DNA of 62,889 bases from Flavobacteriaceae bacterium (GCA_014239275.1 JAAZZF010000066.1:1-62889); one strand, 5' to 3'. Positions 19,363-29,308 are shown, counted from the first letter of the stretch. Notes: a model not told the origin generated them from the sequence alone. Made by a program: numbers and translations.

Positions 19363-20445
19363 TTATTGCATAATTGATGAAAATGCCGGTTGACTTGAAA
19401 TCCATTTATTATAATCTTTTTCAGTATCTACTACAATCTTCATTTGCATATTATAATGCGAAGTTCCACAAATTTTTGCGCAAAGTAATAAATAATCAAA
19501 TTGATATGGATCCAATGCTTCTTCTCCTTTAGCAAGTAATTTTTGACTATTATTATATCTTATTTTATTTATCCTTTCCACCTTAGCAGCTATATCAGCA
19601 TTCATTCTCATTTCAGCAGTAGTTTTTGTAGGAGTATATGAGAACTCTGTTATCATTCCAGGAACACAATTCATTTGAGCTCTAAAATGAGGCATGTAAG
19701 CAGAATGTAAAACATCCTGAGATCTCATTTTAAAAATAATCTTTCTATTAACTGGAATATGAAATTCTTGCGTAACTACAATGTCATCCCATCCATTGGG
19801 ATCAGAAGAATCAATTCCTACAGAATTTCTGCCCTCAAAATCATTCAAAAATCTAACATTAGCATCTCCAAGCACGTTATCCTGACCAGCATATCTTGCT
19901 TTCCAATTCCATTGTTGAGCATAAAGTTCAATTATCAATGCATCTTCATCCTGATCATTAAAGTTCATGATAGATGACCAGGTTACCATTCCATAAATAA
20001 TCAAACAAAAAAATACTATAGCAGGTATTATGGTCCAAATAAGCTCTAAGTTATTATTATGTGTTAAAAAGAAAGCTTTTCTATTTTTTATTCCACGGTA
20101 CTTATAAGCAAAATAATGTAATATAGCTTGGGTAATTGTCTGAGCAAACAATATTATAGCAAATGAGATCCACATAAGACGATCATATGTAACCCCATGT
20201 TCAGAAGCAGATTCTGGAAGAAGAACCTTTGTATAATTCCAAAAACAGTATATAGTTACAAGATAAATAAATACCAAAAAAGCAAACATTAACTTTCCTT
20301 GTAAATCATTATCTTTTTCTGTAGCTATTTGGGAATCATCTTTTTTAATTCCCATATTGTTTTGAATTAATTGGTGAATTTTACTAATCTGCCAAATAGC
20401 TATTCCCATTAAAAGTAGTACCGTGCCTGTTAATAATCCTATCAT
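19363..20445 (-). CDS. ctaC: Cytochrome c oxidase subunit II
   Basis: The 360-residue subunit has an N-terminal hydrophobic stretch (1-20), further membrane helices at about 50-70, 90-115 and 135-157, and a periplasmic cupredoxin domain. The binuclear CuA site is visible: His247 in DVLHSAY, then Cys322, Cys326, His330 and Met333 in CAKICGTSHYNM. The usual Glu of CxExC is Lys here; that residue binds copper through its backbone, so this need not affect function. There is no heme-binding CxxCH, so electrons must come from a separate cytochrome, presumably ActA or ActE of the upstream complex. It lies 9 bp after actF. Confidence 0.97.
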   Translation of the reverse strand: MIGLLTGTVLLLMGIAIWQISKIHQLIQNNMGIKKDDSQIATEKDNDLQGKLMFAFLVFIYLVTIYCFWNYTKVLLPESASEHGVTYDRLMWISFAIILFAQTITQAILHYFAYKYRGIKNRKAFFLTHNNNLELIWTIIPAIVFFCLIIYGMVTWSSIMNFNDQDEDALIIELYAQQWNWKARYAGQDNVLGDANVRFLNDFEGRNSVGIDSSDPNGWDDIVVTQEFHIPVNRKIIFKMRSQDVLHSAYMPHFRAQMNCVPGMITEFSYTPTKTTAEMRMNADIAAKVERINKIRYNNSQKLLAKGEEALDPYQFDYLLLCAKICGTSHYNMQMKIVVDTEKDYNKWISSQPAFSSIMQ

Positions 20446-20454
20446 CTTAAATAT

Positions 20455-21828
20455 TTAATAAACAAATTTCTCACTTTCTTTAAACAAAGGATCGCCGCTA
20501 GGTTCTAAAGGAACTTTTGATAAAGTGTTAAAGACAACATAAATAAACAATCCTCCAAAAAACATTATTCCTCCAATTTCAGGAATTCCAATATACCATT
20601 GATCTCCAACAGTAGATGGCATAATCATATTATAAAAGTCTATATAATGTCCTATTAAGATAACTACTCCGGCAGTTACAATGAACCAGTTTATTCTTTT
20701 ATAATCACTATTCATAAGAACTAAAAATGGGAAAATTAAATTGGTTACAAGCATTCCCCAAAATGGTAAAGCATAATCTTCCATTCTTGTGATAAAATAT
20801 GTTACTTCTTCTGGAATATTTGCATACCATATAAGCATAAACTGAGAAAACCATAAATAAGCCCAAAAAATACTTACTCCAAACATATATTTTGCTAAAT
20901 CATGTAAATGATTATGATTTGCTCCAGTTAAATATCCTTGGGATTTAAGGAATATCGTTATAATTGCAATCATTGTTATTCCAGAAACAAACATACTAGC
21001 AAAAACATACCAACCAAAAAGAGTACTAAACCAATGTGGATCTACTGACATAATCCAATCCCATGACATCATGGATTCAGTAACAATAAAAAACGCTAAA
21101 AATCCAGCTGAGATTTTAAAATTCTTTTTATGATTAGAAACATCATTGGATTGATCTTGAGCAATTGAGAATTTTCTAGAAAAAAACCTGTATAAATTCC
21201 ATCCTAATATATAAAAAATAGCTCTTCCAATAAAAAATTGTGAATTTAAGTATCCTGATTTTGCTTTAATAATTTCATCATGATTAACCACTTCAGGATC
21301 CATCCAGATAAACAAATGGTTTAAGTGCATTGTAGAAAGTATTAAAAAAATTAAAATGATTATTGATCCGGGTAATAAATATCCTGTAATTCCTTCCATG
21401 ACTCTAAAAAGTATTGGAGACCATCCTGCTTGTGATGCTCTTTGAATAGCATAAAACGCTAAGGTCCCTAATGAAATTAAAAAGAAAAAAAGTGCTGCTA
21501 CATAAAGTGCTGACCAAGGCCTATTGCTTAATTGATGATAGACATGTTCATCATGAGACACTGAATGTTCATCAGATTTAAAGTCTAAGTCATTAACTTC
21601 TTCTGAATGATCAGAAACTATAGCATGATCTGAGCTATGACTTTCATCTTTGTGTTCCAAATCTACAGCATGATCTGCATCATGTTCTCCATGGGAATAA
21701 GATGCAACTATCGCTTTTGATTCTTCAATTGAATGGGGGGCAGTATAAAACCCATAAGCTAGACCAACTAACCCAAGTATCATTAAAGAAAAAGATAATA
21801 TTTTTATATTTTTTGTAACCTTATACAT
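20455..21828 (-). CDS. actF: Alternative complex III quinol-binding membrane subunit ActF
   Basis: ActF is a polytopic membrane subunit of the quinol:cytochrome c oxidoreductase. I start it at ATG 21828 (MYKVTKNIKILSFSLMILGL), giving 457 residues. The frame stays open to 21909, but that longer form would overlap actE by 52 bp and add a polar extension ahead of the first helix. About ten membrane helices are visible (LIWYANIPEEVTYF, WIMSVDPHWFSTLFGWYVFA). Between the first and second helices there is a His/Asp/Glu/Ser-rich soluble insert of about 75 residues. The gene lies between actE and ctaC, as in other flavobacteria. Confidence 0.93.
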   Translation of the reverse strand: MYKVTKNIKILSFSLMILGLVGLAYGFYTAPHSIEESKAIVASYSHGEHDADHAVDLEHKDESHSSDHAIVSDHSEEVNDLDFKSDEHSVSHDEHVYHQLSNRPWSALYVAALFFFLISLGTLAFYAIQRASQAGWSPILFRVMEGITGYLLPGSIIILIFLILSTMHLNHLFIWMDPEVVNHDEIIKAKSGYLNSQFFIGRAIFYILGWNLYRFFSRKFSIAQDQSNDVSNHKKNFKISAGFLAFFIVTESMMSWDWIMSVDPHWFSTLFGWYVFASMFVSGITMIAIITIFLKSQGYLTGANHNHLHDLAKYMFGVSIFWAYLWFSQFMLIWYANIPEEVTYFITRMEDYALPFWGMLVTNLIFPFLVLMNSDYKRINWFIVTAGVVILIGHYIDFYNMIMPSTVGDQWYIGIPEIGGIMFFGGLFIYVVFNTLSKVPLEPSGDPLFKESEKFVY

Positions 21829-21857
21829 CAATTTAAAGCTGTAATTAAAATCATTTA

Positions 21858-22409
21858 TTATTTTACTAAATTTTCTCTTAAACTCATAACATACTGGGTT
21901 ATTTGCCATCTTTCTTTTACATCTACTTGACTAGCGTGAGAACCCATAAGATTCCTGCCATGCATTAAAACATGATATACACTTCCCTCAGTTATATCTC
22001 TATCTGCATAACTAGGTATTCCTAAAAATTTTTCTCTTTTTGTCAAAATTCCTTGACCATCTCCTTTAGAACCGTGACATACGGCACAATAAATTGCATA
22101 GAGCTCTTTTCCTTGAGAAAGATTCTTTTCATCCTTTTTTAACGGAGAAAACAAATTTGTTTTAGCTAAATCATAACCCTCATTTGTGTCCTCATATTCG
22201 TATGGAATCCAGCCTCTTGGAATAGTCCCTTCAACAGGAAGCTGCATTTCAAACCCATTAGAAAATGCCTTAGACTCTTCATAAGTCTCATAACCAACAG
22301 ATTCGTACATATTAGGGAAATACTGATAGTTAGGTTTTGATGGATCAAAGCAAGAAACCATGAGAAGACATGTAAAAATTATAAAACCAAAATTAAAATT
22401 TCTACTCAT
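21858..22409 (-). CDS. actE: Alternative complex III monoheme cytochrome c subunit ActE
   Basis: Starting at ATG 22409 (MSRNFNFGFIIF) the protein has 183 residues, a lipobox ending in Cys20 (LMVSC) and one heme motif, CAVCHG, at about residue 110, followed by a distal Met candidate in the LMGSHAS region. The frame extends upstream to 22463, but the shorter start gives a proper lipoprotein signal and an 8-bp overlap with actD. ActE is a periplasm-facing, lipid-anchored cytochrome that can hand electrons to the oxidase (established for the family). Confidence 0.93.
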   Translation of the reverse strand: MSRNFNFGFIIFTCLLMVSCFDPSKPNYQYFPNMYESVGYETYEESKAFSNGFEMQLPVEGTIPRGWIPYEYEDTNEGYDLAKTNLFSPLKKDEKNLSQGKELYAIYCAVCHGSKGDGQGILTKREKFLGIPSYADRDITEGSVYHVLMHGRNLMGSHASQVDVKERWQITQYVMSLRENLVK

Positions 22410-22941
22410 GGCTTGATTTTTTATTAATGTGTACTTTAACTTCAAAAACATCTGTTTTATCAATTAATTTTTTCAGTTCTTTTTCACTACCATCAAATTT
22501 AATTTCAATTAGAAACTTATCATCAGTAGTTTCAGGTATTGGATTTTCAGCTTTTTTAAAAGGCCATAATTTACTTCTTAAATAAAATGTAATTACCATT
22601 AAATGAGCTGCAAAGTATACCGTTAATTCAAACATAATCGGGACAAAAGCTGGCATGTTTTCTAGATAAGAAAAACTTGGTTTTCCTCCAATATTTTGTG
22701 GCCAATCTAATATCATTATATAATTCATCATCCAAATTGAAAAACAGAAACCTAAACAGCCATAAATAAATGATGTAATAGCAATTCTAGTATCACTTAA
22801 ACCCATAGCCTTTTCTAACCCATGTACAGGAAATGGAGTATATACTTCTTCAATCTCATATTTAGCCGCTTTAATTTTCTTAACAGCGTCTAAGAGCTTA
22901 TCATCGTCATCATATACAGCATGTAGTGTTTTCTCAGCCAT
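22402..22941 (-). CDS. actD: Alternative complex III membrane subunit ActD (DUF3341)
   Basis: The 179-residue protein has the DUF3341 layout: a cytoplasmic ferredoxin-like N-terminus (HAVYDDDDKLLDAVKKIKAA, then the conserved EVYTPFPVHGLEKAMGL), two membrane helices (about 53-75 and 100-122) and a second small soluble domain at the C-terminus. ActD is a structural membrane subunit of alternative complex III. It overlaps actC by 8 bp and actE by 8 bp, so translation of the three is probably coupled. Confidence 0.95.
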   Translation of the reverse strand: MAEKTLHAVYDDDDKLLDAVKKIKAAKYEIEEVYTPFPVHGLEKAMGLSDTRIAITSFIYGCLGFCFSIWMMNYIMILDWPQNIGGKPSFSYLENMPAFVPIMFELTVYFAAHLMVITFYLRSKLWPFKKAENPIPETTDDKFLIEIKFDGSEKELKKLIDKTDVFEVKVHINKKSSHE

Positions 22942-24322
22942 TTTTGTCTCTTAATTTTTTATAATTATCACCTGATGTTTTTAAAATTGTTTTTACTTCA
23001 GCCTGAGAGATTACTGGAAATGTTCTAGAATAAAGTAAAAACAAGGCAAAAAAGAAGCCTATTGTTCCTAAAAAAATTCCAATATCTACAAAAGTAGGTG
23101 TAAACATTGTCCAAGATGATGGCAAATAATCCCTATGAAGAGAAGTTACAATAATAACAAACCTCTCAAACCACATTCCAATATTTACAACAATTGAAAT
23201 AATAAAAGAAAAAACAATGCTAGTTCTTAGTTTTTTAAACCACATCAATTGAGGAGAGAATACATTGCAAGTCATCATAGACCAATAAGCCCACCAATAA
23301 GGACCTGTAGCTCTATTTAAAAAAGCATATTGTTCATACTCAACCCCAGAATACCATGCCATAAACAGTTCAGTAATATAAGCGGTTCCTACAATAGAAC
23401 CAGTTATCATTATAACAATATTCATTAATTCTATATGTTGAATTGTTATGTAATTTTCCAAATTGGAAACTTTTCTCATTACTATTAATAAAGTATTTAC
23501 CATAGCAAACCCCGAGAAAATAGCTCCCGCAACAAAATAAGGAGGAAAAATAGTGGTATGCCAGCCAGGTACCACGGATGTCGCAAAATCAAATGATACA
23601 ATTGTATGAACAGATAGAACTAAAGGAGTTGCTAAACCTGCTAAAACTAAAGAAACTTCTTCGAACCTTTGCCAGTCTTTTGCTCTTCCGCTCCAGCCAA
23701 AACTCACCAAACTATAAATCTTTTTTTGAAAAGGCTTAACGGCTCTATCTCTAATCATTGCAAAATCTGGAAGTAACCCTGTCCACCAGAAAACCAGTGA
23801 AACTGATAAGTAAGTAGAAATCGCAAACACATCCCATAGCAATGGAGAATTAAAATTAACCCATAAATTGCCATAAACATTAGGAATTGGTAACATATAA
23901 AATCCTAACCATGGTCTGCCCATGTGAATTATAGGAAACAAGCCTGCTTGAATAACAGAAAAAATAGTCATTGCTTCGGCAGATCTATTAATTGCAAATC
24001 TCCATTTTTGTCTAAAAAGGAGTAACACAGCAGAAATTAGAGTACCTGCGTGTCCAATTCCAATCCACCAAACAAAATTGGTGATATCCCAAGCCCATCC
24101 TACAGTTTTATTTAATCCCCAAACACCAATTCCTGTTGATATAGTATAAATAATACAGCCAACTCCCCATAAAAAAAGAGTCATAGATATAGAAAAGACT
24201 ATCCACCACTGTTTATTTGCTTTCCCCTCAACAGCATTAGAAATATCAACCGAAACGTCATGATATGACTTGTTCCCTGTAACAAGAGGTTTTCTAATCG
24301 GTGCTTCGTAGTGAGATGCCAT
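22934..24322 (-). CDS. actC: Alternative complex III quinol-binding membrane subunit ActC (NrfD/PsrC family)
   Basis: A 462-residue integral membrane protein of the NrfD/PsrC type with about ten helices. It starts with the conserved tail MASHYEAPIRKPLVTGNKSY and contains typical ActC segments (FVWWIGIGHAGTLISAVLL, HTIVSFDFATSVVPGWHTTI, WYSGVEYEQYAF). ActC holds one of the two quinol sites of the complex and pairs with the iron-sulfur subunit ActB. It begins 27 bp after actB ends. Confidence 0.96.
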   Translation of the reverse strand: MASHYEAPIRKPLVTGNKSYHDVSVDISNAVEGKANKQWWIVFSISMTLFLWGVGCIIYTISTGIGVWGLNKTVGWAWDITNFVWWIGIGHAGTLISAVLLLFRQKWRFAINRSAEAMTIFSVIQAGLFPIIHMGRPWLGFYMLPIPNVYGNLWVNFNSPLLWDVFAISTYLSVSLVFWWTGLLPDFAMIRDRAVKPFQKKIYSLVSFGWSGRAKDWQRFEEVSLVLAGLATPLVLSVHTIVSFDFATSVVPGWHTTIFPPYFVAGAIFSGFAMVNTLLIVMRKVSNLENYITIQHIELMNIVIMITGSIVGTAYITELFMAWYSGVEYEQYAFLNRATGPYWWAYWSMMTCNVFSPQLMWFKKLRTSIVFSFIISIVVNIGMWFERFVIIVTSLHRDYLPSSWTMFTPTFVDIGIFLGTIGFFFALFLLYSRTFPVISQAEVKTILKTSGDNYKKLRDKNG

Positions 24323-24349
24323 ATCTAAAATTCTATTTTAATTATATAA

Positions 24350-27300
24350 TTATGTTTCATCTGTATTTCTAACTTTTACATGATAAAAAACATTAGGTTT
24401 TGTGCCTACACTTTCTAATAAATGATAAACCCTATCACTCTCTTTTAAAACTGAAACTTGACTTTCTTTGTCATTAATATCTCCAAATTTCATGGCTCCA
24501 GTAGAACATGCAGCAGAACATGCACATGTATCATTAAATTCCCCTTTTTTAACAGTTCTTCCTTCTCTTTTAGCTTTAAGAATAACTGCTTGAGTTGATT
24601 GAATACAGAAAGAACATTTTTCCATAACACCTCTAGATCTTACAACAACATCTGGATTTAATACCATTTTACCTAGGTCATCATTCATGTTAAAATCAAA
24701 CTCATCATTATTATTATATAAAAACCAATTAAACCTTCTTACTTTATAAGGACAGTTATTAGCACAATACCTTGTCCCTACACATCTATTATATGCCATA
24801 TGATTTTGCCCTTGCCTTCCATGAGAAGTTGCTGCAACCGGACAAACTGTTTCACAAGGCGCATGATTACAATGCTGACACATAACTGGCTGAAAAACAA
24901 CTTGAGGATTATTTGATGGTTCTTCCATCTGTCCAAAAACAGATAAAGAATCAGATAAACCACTAATGCCATCCTTTCTATTATTATCTTTATTAAAAGT
25001 TTCTTCAGAGGAGTAATATCTGTCTATTCTAAGCCAATGCATGTCTCTTGATCTTCTTACTTCTGACTTCCCTACAACAGGAACATTATTTTCTGCATGG
25101 CAAGCAATTACACAAGCACCACAGCCTGTACAGGCATTTAAATCAATTGATAAATTAAAATGATGTCCAATTGAGCTGTCAAATTCATCCCATATATCTA
25201 CATCTGGAGAATTAACAGGAGTTTCTATATGATTTAAAGAAACTTTTGTTACTGAATTCCATTCCTCAATATCTTTTGTATTAAAAATTTCAAGGTTTGT
25301 CTCTTTAATAATGTCTCCTCTTCCCATTAAAGTATTATGTAATTGAACACAAGCAAATTCATGATTATCATCAACAGGTTCAATTTCAACATTTTGAAAT
25401 GAATTAAAATTGTGATACAATTTATATGCATTAACTCCAACTTGCATCTCCTTTTTCATTCCATTGGTTTTACCGTAACCAAAAGCAAGCCCTACTGAGC
25501 CTTTAGCTTGACCTGGCTGAATAATAACTGGCACCTTTAAATTAATTCCATTTGCCTTAATATTTGCATAATTACTATCTAATGCCCCGTTAGAAACATT
25601 ATAATTTTTTAATCCTAATTCTTTAGCATCAGCCTTAGAAACAGTTAAATAGTTATCCCAAGAAACTCTAGTAATTGGATCAGGAAATTCCTGAAGCCAT
25701 GGATTATTAGCTTGTTGACCATCTCCTAAACCAGTTTTTGAATATAGAACCAGTTCTAAACCTAAAGATTTAGAACTTGGAAGTTTATTAGCAACAATAT
25801 TATAATCCGACAAGTCTAAATAATTATAAATATTTTCATATTTTTTTTCTTTAGACTTAAAAAATCCATCATGTAAAGCTTGATTCCAACTAGTATTATT
25901 AAGAATATTATTTTCCCAATTATCTTTAATAATGTCATAAAAACTGCTTTCAGAACTCATCCATTTTAGTAAACAATCCTGAAATTGCATTGTATCAAAA
26001 AGAGGTCTAATTGTTGGTTGTGTTAAGCTAAAATTCCCGCTTATCATTTCATTATCTCCCCAAGACTCAAAATAATGCGGAATTGCTGCTACCCATTTAG
26101 ATTCTAATGCAGTTTCATCATTTTTCATTGAAAAACAAACTGAAAAATTAGCTTTTTTAATTCCAGAAATAAAATCATCAGAATTTGCTAAAGTGTATGC
26201 AGGGTTAACTCCGCACATTATTATCCCCTTAACTTCTTGATTGTTTAAATCCTTAATTAATTTTAATACTTCTTTATCATTTCCATTTCTAATTAATGAT
26301 AATTCATTCTTTTTATAAGATAAACTTCTCAATAAATCATTAATCGCATAGGTTAATAAATGAGCGTTGACATCATCTATCCCTGTTATTATTATTCCTT
26401 TCTTGCCTGCATTAATTAAAGATTCTGCTACTTGTTTAATAGATAAATCTATTTTTTCTGGCAATTCTCCACCAATATTAATACCAGAGATATATCCAAA
26501 AATCTTAGCTAATGCTATTTTTTGTTGAGTTGGGGTTAACATAATCCTTTTATCAGCATTTGCTCCTGAAATACTCATGTTAGATTCTAGCTGAAAATGT
26601 TTAGACATTTTTGCCTTATTATTTTTATCCCTTACAGGAACTCTACCTTTAACATAACCTAAATCATGTCCTCCCCCTTGCCAATCTCCTAAAAAGTCTG
26701 CACCTACTGAAACAATAACATCTGCATAAGAAAAATCATAAGAAGGTAAAGCTCTTTGACCATAAGCAATTTCAAAAGCATCTAAAGCTGTTGATTCAGA
26801 AATAGCATCATATACTATATGCTTTACATTTGGATACTTTCTTTTAAAATCTTTTATAATTTTTGATGTAGAAGGACTAGCAAAAGTTTGAGTTAAAAGC
26901 GCAACGGGAGAATTATTGGCTTTCATTGATTCTAGCTCTTCAATAATATTTTTATTTAATTCTTCCCAACTTATCTCTTTTCCTTCACGCATTGGGCCTT
27001 TTAATCTTAAACTATCATACATGGAAAGTACAGAAGCCTGAACCCTAGCATTTGATGAAGACTTAACTTTTGCTTTTGTATTATTTTCAATTTTAATAGG
27101 TCTTCCCTCTCTAGTTTTAACAAGCACGTTAGCAAAATCAAACCCATCTGCAATAGATGTTGCATAATAATTTGCTATTCCAGGAACAATTCTTTCTGGT
27201 TGAACAACATAAGGAATGGAACGATTTACAGGACCTTCGCAACTTGCTAGTGTAGCAGCAGCAGTACTAAAGCCAAGATATTTTAAAAAGTCTCTTCTAT

Positions 27301-27451
27301 TAGTATTTGTATTTTTTAGATTTTTTTCATCTGATAAAAATAGCTCTGATGGTAATTTATCAACAAATTCCCTATTTTTTATATCATCAATCATCCCATT
27401 ATCAGATGATAACTCTATTTCACTTTTCCAATATTTTTTATGGTTTCCCAT
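24350..27451 (-). CDS. actB: Alternative complex III iron-sulfur subunit ActB (TAT-exported)
   Basis: This 1033-residue subunit is a fusion. Residues 52-75 carry a twin-arginine signal (RRDFLKYLGFSTAAATLASC); about 80-700 form a molybdopterin-oxidoreductase-like domain, which in ActB carries no molybdenum cofactor; about 755-1010 is a ferredoxin-like part with four cluster motifs. These start at CTGCGACVIACH, CQHCNHAPCETVCP, CVGTRYCANNCPY and CSFCIQ...CACSAAC. It conducts electrons along iron-sulfur clusters on the periplasmic face between ActC and the cytochromes. The length matches flavobacterial ActB. It follows actA by 17 bp. Confidence 0.97.
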   Translation of the reverse strand: MGNHKKYWKSEIELSSDNGMIDDIKNREFVDKLPSELFLSDEKNLKNTNTNRRDFLKYLGFSTAAATLASCEGPVNRSIPYVVQPERIVPGIANYYATSIADGFDFANVLVKTREGRPIKIENNTKAKVKSSSNARVQASVLSMYDSLRLKGPMREGKEISWEELNKNIIEELESMKANNSPVALLTQTFASPSTSKIIKDFKRKYPNVKHIVYDAISESTALDAFEIAYGQRALPSYDFSYADVIVSVGADFLGDWQGGGHDLGYVKGRVPVRDKNNKAKMSKHFQLESNMSISGANADKRIMLTPTQQKIALAKIFGYISGINIGGELPEKIDLSIKQVAESLINAGKKGIIITGIDDVNAHLLTYAINDLLRSLSYKKNELSLIRNGNDKEVLKLIKDLNNQEVKGIIMCGVNPAYTLANSDDFISGIKKANFSVCFSMKNDETALESKWVAAIPHYFESWGDNEMISGNFSLTQPTIRPLFDTMQFQDCLLKWMSSESSFYDIIKDNWENNILNNTSWNQALHDGFFKSKEKKYENIYNYLDLSDYNIVANKLPSSKSLGLELVLYSKTGLGDGQQANNPWLQEFPDPITRVSWDNYLTVSKADAKELGLKNYNVSNGALDSNYANIKANGINLKVPVIIQPGQAKGSVGLAFGYGKTNGMKKEMQVGVNAYKLYHNFNSFQNVEIEPVDDNHEFACVQLHNTLMGRGDIIKETNLEIFNTKDIEEWNSVTKVSLNHIETPVNSPDVDIWDEFDSSIGHHFNLSIDLNACTGCGACVIACHAENNVPVVGKSEVRRSRDMHWLRIDRYYSSEETFNKDNNRKDGISGLSDSLSVFGQMEEPSNNPQVVFQPVMCQHCNHAPCETVCPVAATSHGRQGQNHMAYNRCVGTRYCANNCPYKVRRFNWFLYNNNDEFDFNMNDDLGKMVLNPDVVVRSRGVMEKCSFCIQSTQAVILKAKREGRTVKKGEFNDTCACSAACSTGAMKFGDINDKESQVSVLKESDRVYHLLESVGTKPNVFYHVKVRNTDET

Positions 27452-27468
27452 CTAACAAATATATTTTA

Positions 27469-28710
27469 TTAATAGTGACATTTTCCACATTCTAAACCTC
27501 CCATTTGAGCGACAGTAAGCTCTTCCACACCATACTTTTTTGATAATTCTTCATGAATTTTAGTATAATATTCATTGTCTTTTACTTTAATATTAGTCTC
27601 TTTATGACAATTTAAACACCACCCCATTGTTAATGGAGAGTGTTGATATAAAACTTCCATTTCTTCAACAGGTCCATGGCATTTTTGACAATCTACCCCA
27701 GCTACAGTTACATGTTGAGCGTGACTGAAGTACACAAAATCAGGCAGATTATGAATTCTAACCCATTTAACTGGTTCAGTATCTTCAGTATAACTCTGAG
27801 AATTTTCATCCCATCCTACAGCCTTATAAAGTTTTTTAATTTCATTTGTATAGAAATCCCTTGTGTAACCTTTCTCTAAATCCTCCTCACCATTATATTC
27901 AGCAATATTTTCATGACAATTCATACATACATTTAATGATGGTATTCCAGAATGTTTAGATTTTTTCGCTGAAGAATGACAATATTGACATTCTATTTGG
28001 TTATCACCAGCATGAATCTTATGCGAATAATGGATAGGCTGTATTGGCATATAACCTTGATCTACTCCAATTTGAAGCATATATTGAAAAGCAAAATAGG
28101 TGCTCGACAATAACAATATTACAACGGAGACTATTACTAAAAATTGATTTTGAACAAATGCTTTTCCAATTGGAATTCCTTTTTTATTATTTTTTTCATC
28201 AATTAATAAGCCGTTTTGTATGAGAAGATTTTTTAATGTTTTATTTATTAGAACTAAAAGAATTATAAGAACAATTAAAACAAAAGATAATAGAATTAAA
28301 ATGATATCATTAGTAGAGTTTGAGTTCGTAATATCGGAATTAGAAGATACGTTAGAAACTATAGCTGGTTTAGGAGGAATATAATCAGAATATGCTAAAA
28401 TATTGTCAATATCTTCATTTGAAAGTTGAGGAAAAGAATTCATTGCAACTTTATTATATTCCTCGTAAATAGCTATTGCATCTGAATCCCCAGATTTAAT
28501 CATTGATGCACTATTTCTAACCCAAGAATAAAGCCATTCTTTTTCATGCCTTTCAGAAGCTCCCCTAAGAGCTGGACCAATTAATTTTTTATTAAGTTTA
28601 TGACAAGATGCACAATTAGCATTGAATAAAGATTTCCCTTTAGGAATGTCAGGTTCTTGAGCAGAAATATTAAAAGAGAAAAGAAATAAAATACAAGCGA
28701 AAATTGTCAT
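27469..28710 (-). CDS. actA: Alternative complex III multiheme cytochrome c subunit ActA
   Basis: With ATG 28710 (MTIFACILFLFSFNISAQ) as start it has 413 residues and a clean signal peptide. The frame can be extended to a TTG at 28776, but the extension contains charged residues ahead of the signal. There are six CxxCH motifs: CASCH in an N-terminal monoheme cytochrome c domain, then, after a membrane helix and linker, CQYCH, CMNCH, CQKCH, CLNCH and CGKCH in a pentaheme domain. ActA accepts electrons from the iron-sulfur subunit and passes them on towards the oxidase. It is the first gene of the act-cta operon, and a -7 box lies about 95 bp upstream. Confidence 0.95.
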   Translation of the reverse strand: MTIFACILFLFSFNISAQEPDIPKGKSLFNANCASCHKLNKKLIGPALRGASERHEKEWLYSWVRNSASMIKSGDSDAIAIYEEYNKVAMNSFPQLSNEDIDNILAYSDYIPPKPAIVSNVSSNSDITNSNSTNDIILILLSFVLIVLIILLVLINKTLKNLLIQNGLLIDEKNNKKGIPIGKAFVQNQFLVIVSVVILLLSSTYFAFQYMLQIGVDQGYMPIQPIHYSHKIHAGDNQIECQYCHSSAKKSKHSGIPSLNVCMNCHENIAEYNGEEDLEKGYTRDFYTNEIKKLYKAVGWDENSQSYTEDTEPVKWVRIHNLPDFVYFSHAQHVTVAGVDCQKCHGPVEEMEVLYQHSPLTMGWCLNCHKETNIKVKDNEYYTKIHEELSKKYGVEELTVAQMGGLECGKCHY

Positions 28711-28803
28711 CAACCGAGTCCTTGGAAAGAGGTTAAAAAAACTTTTCAAAAATGTGCTGTTTTCTTTCACGAACAATTAAAAAATTGTTTCAAATTTTGG
28801 GCT

Positions 28804-28811
28804 CAAAAATA
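28804..28811 (-). promoter_or_regulatory. Candidate -7 promoter box for the act-cta operon
   Basis: The minus strand reads TATTTTTG, an exact TAnnTTTG match, 93 bp before the actA ATG in the 220-bp divergent gap. No convincing TTTG lies 19 bp upstream. It is the only full -7 match I see for this large operon in the gap. Confidence 0.4.
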
Positions 28812-28918
28812 CAACACAAAAACCTTTTAATGAACCTCTGTTGTCATCTTATTTTTAATTTATAATGATTCTAAATAAAGGTAATAAGAAATGTGGTAGA
28901 TTTTAAAAAAATAGCACA

Positions 28919-28926
28919 TATATTTG
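28919..28926 (+). promoter_or_regulatory. Candidate -7 box directly before the SPOR gene (leaderless start)
   Basis: TATATTTG matches TAnnTTTG exactly and ends only 4 nt before the ATG at 28931. Transcription would then begin at or next to the start codon, giving a leaderless mRNA. The same geometry occurs at panD. Confidence 0.45.
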
Positions 28927-28930
28927 TGTT

Positions 28931-29308
28931 ATGATAAAATTAATAAAAACTCTTTTTGTTTTTTTTTTAGGTTTCAATTCAATAAATACTTTTGCTCAAG
29001 AAGGTGAGGTTAAATTGAATCAAGATCCTAAATTAATTGAATTAATGAAATTAAAAAAAGAGGTTAATATAGAAACCTTTACTTCTGGTCAATATACAAT
29101 TCAAATCTTTAATGGTAAATATGATGAAGGATCTGAATTGATGGATAAGTTAATTTCAGAACAAAAATTTAAGGATGTTTTTTTTAGTTTCGAAACTCCA
29201 TATTACAAAATTAGAATTGGGAAATATGTATCAAAATTGGAAGCAATAAAGAAACTCAAAGTCGTGAAAAAGACTTTCTCGTCAGCTTTTATATTGAAGC
29301 CTAATTAG
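28931..29308 (+). CDS. Exported SPOR-domain protein
   Basis: A small protein of 125 residues: signal peptide to about residue 22 (NTFAQ), a short charged linker, then a single SPOR-type ferredoxin fold (YTIQIFNGKYDEGSELMDKL, YYKIRIGKYVSKLEAIKKL). SPOR domains bind denuded septal peptidoglycan (established for the family), so a periplasmic, septum-related role is likely but not shown. It is divergent from actA and ends directly against infB with no spacer. Confidence 0.85.
   Translation: MIKLIKTLFVFFLGFNSINTFAQEGEVKLNQDPKLIELMKLKKEVNIETFTSGQYTIQIFNGKYDEGSELMDKLISEQKFKDVFFSFETPYYKIRIGKYVSKLEAIKKLKVVKKTFSSAFILKPN

Noticed and set aside
21829..21909. Longer N-terminus of ActF
   Set aside because: It would overlap actE by 52 bp and put a polar stretch before the first helix; the start at 21828 fits the family.
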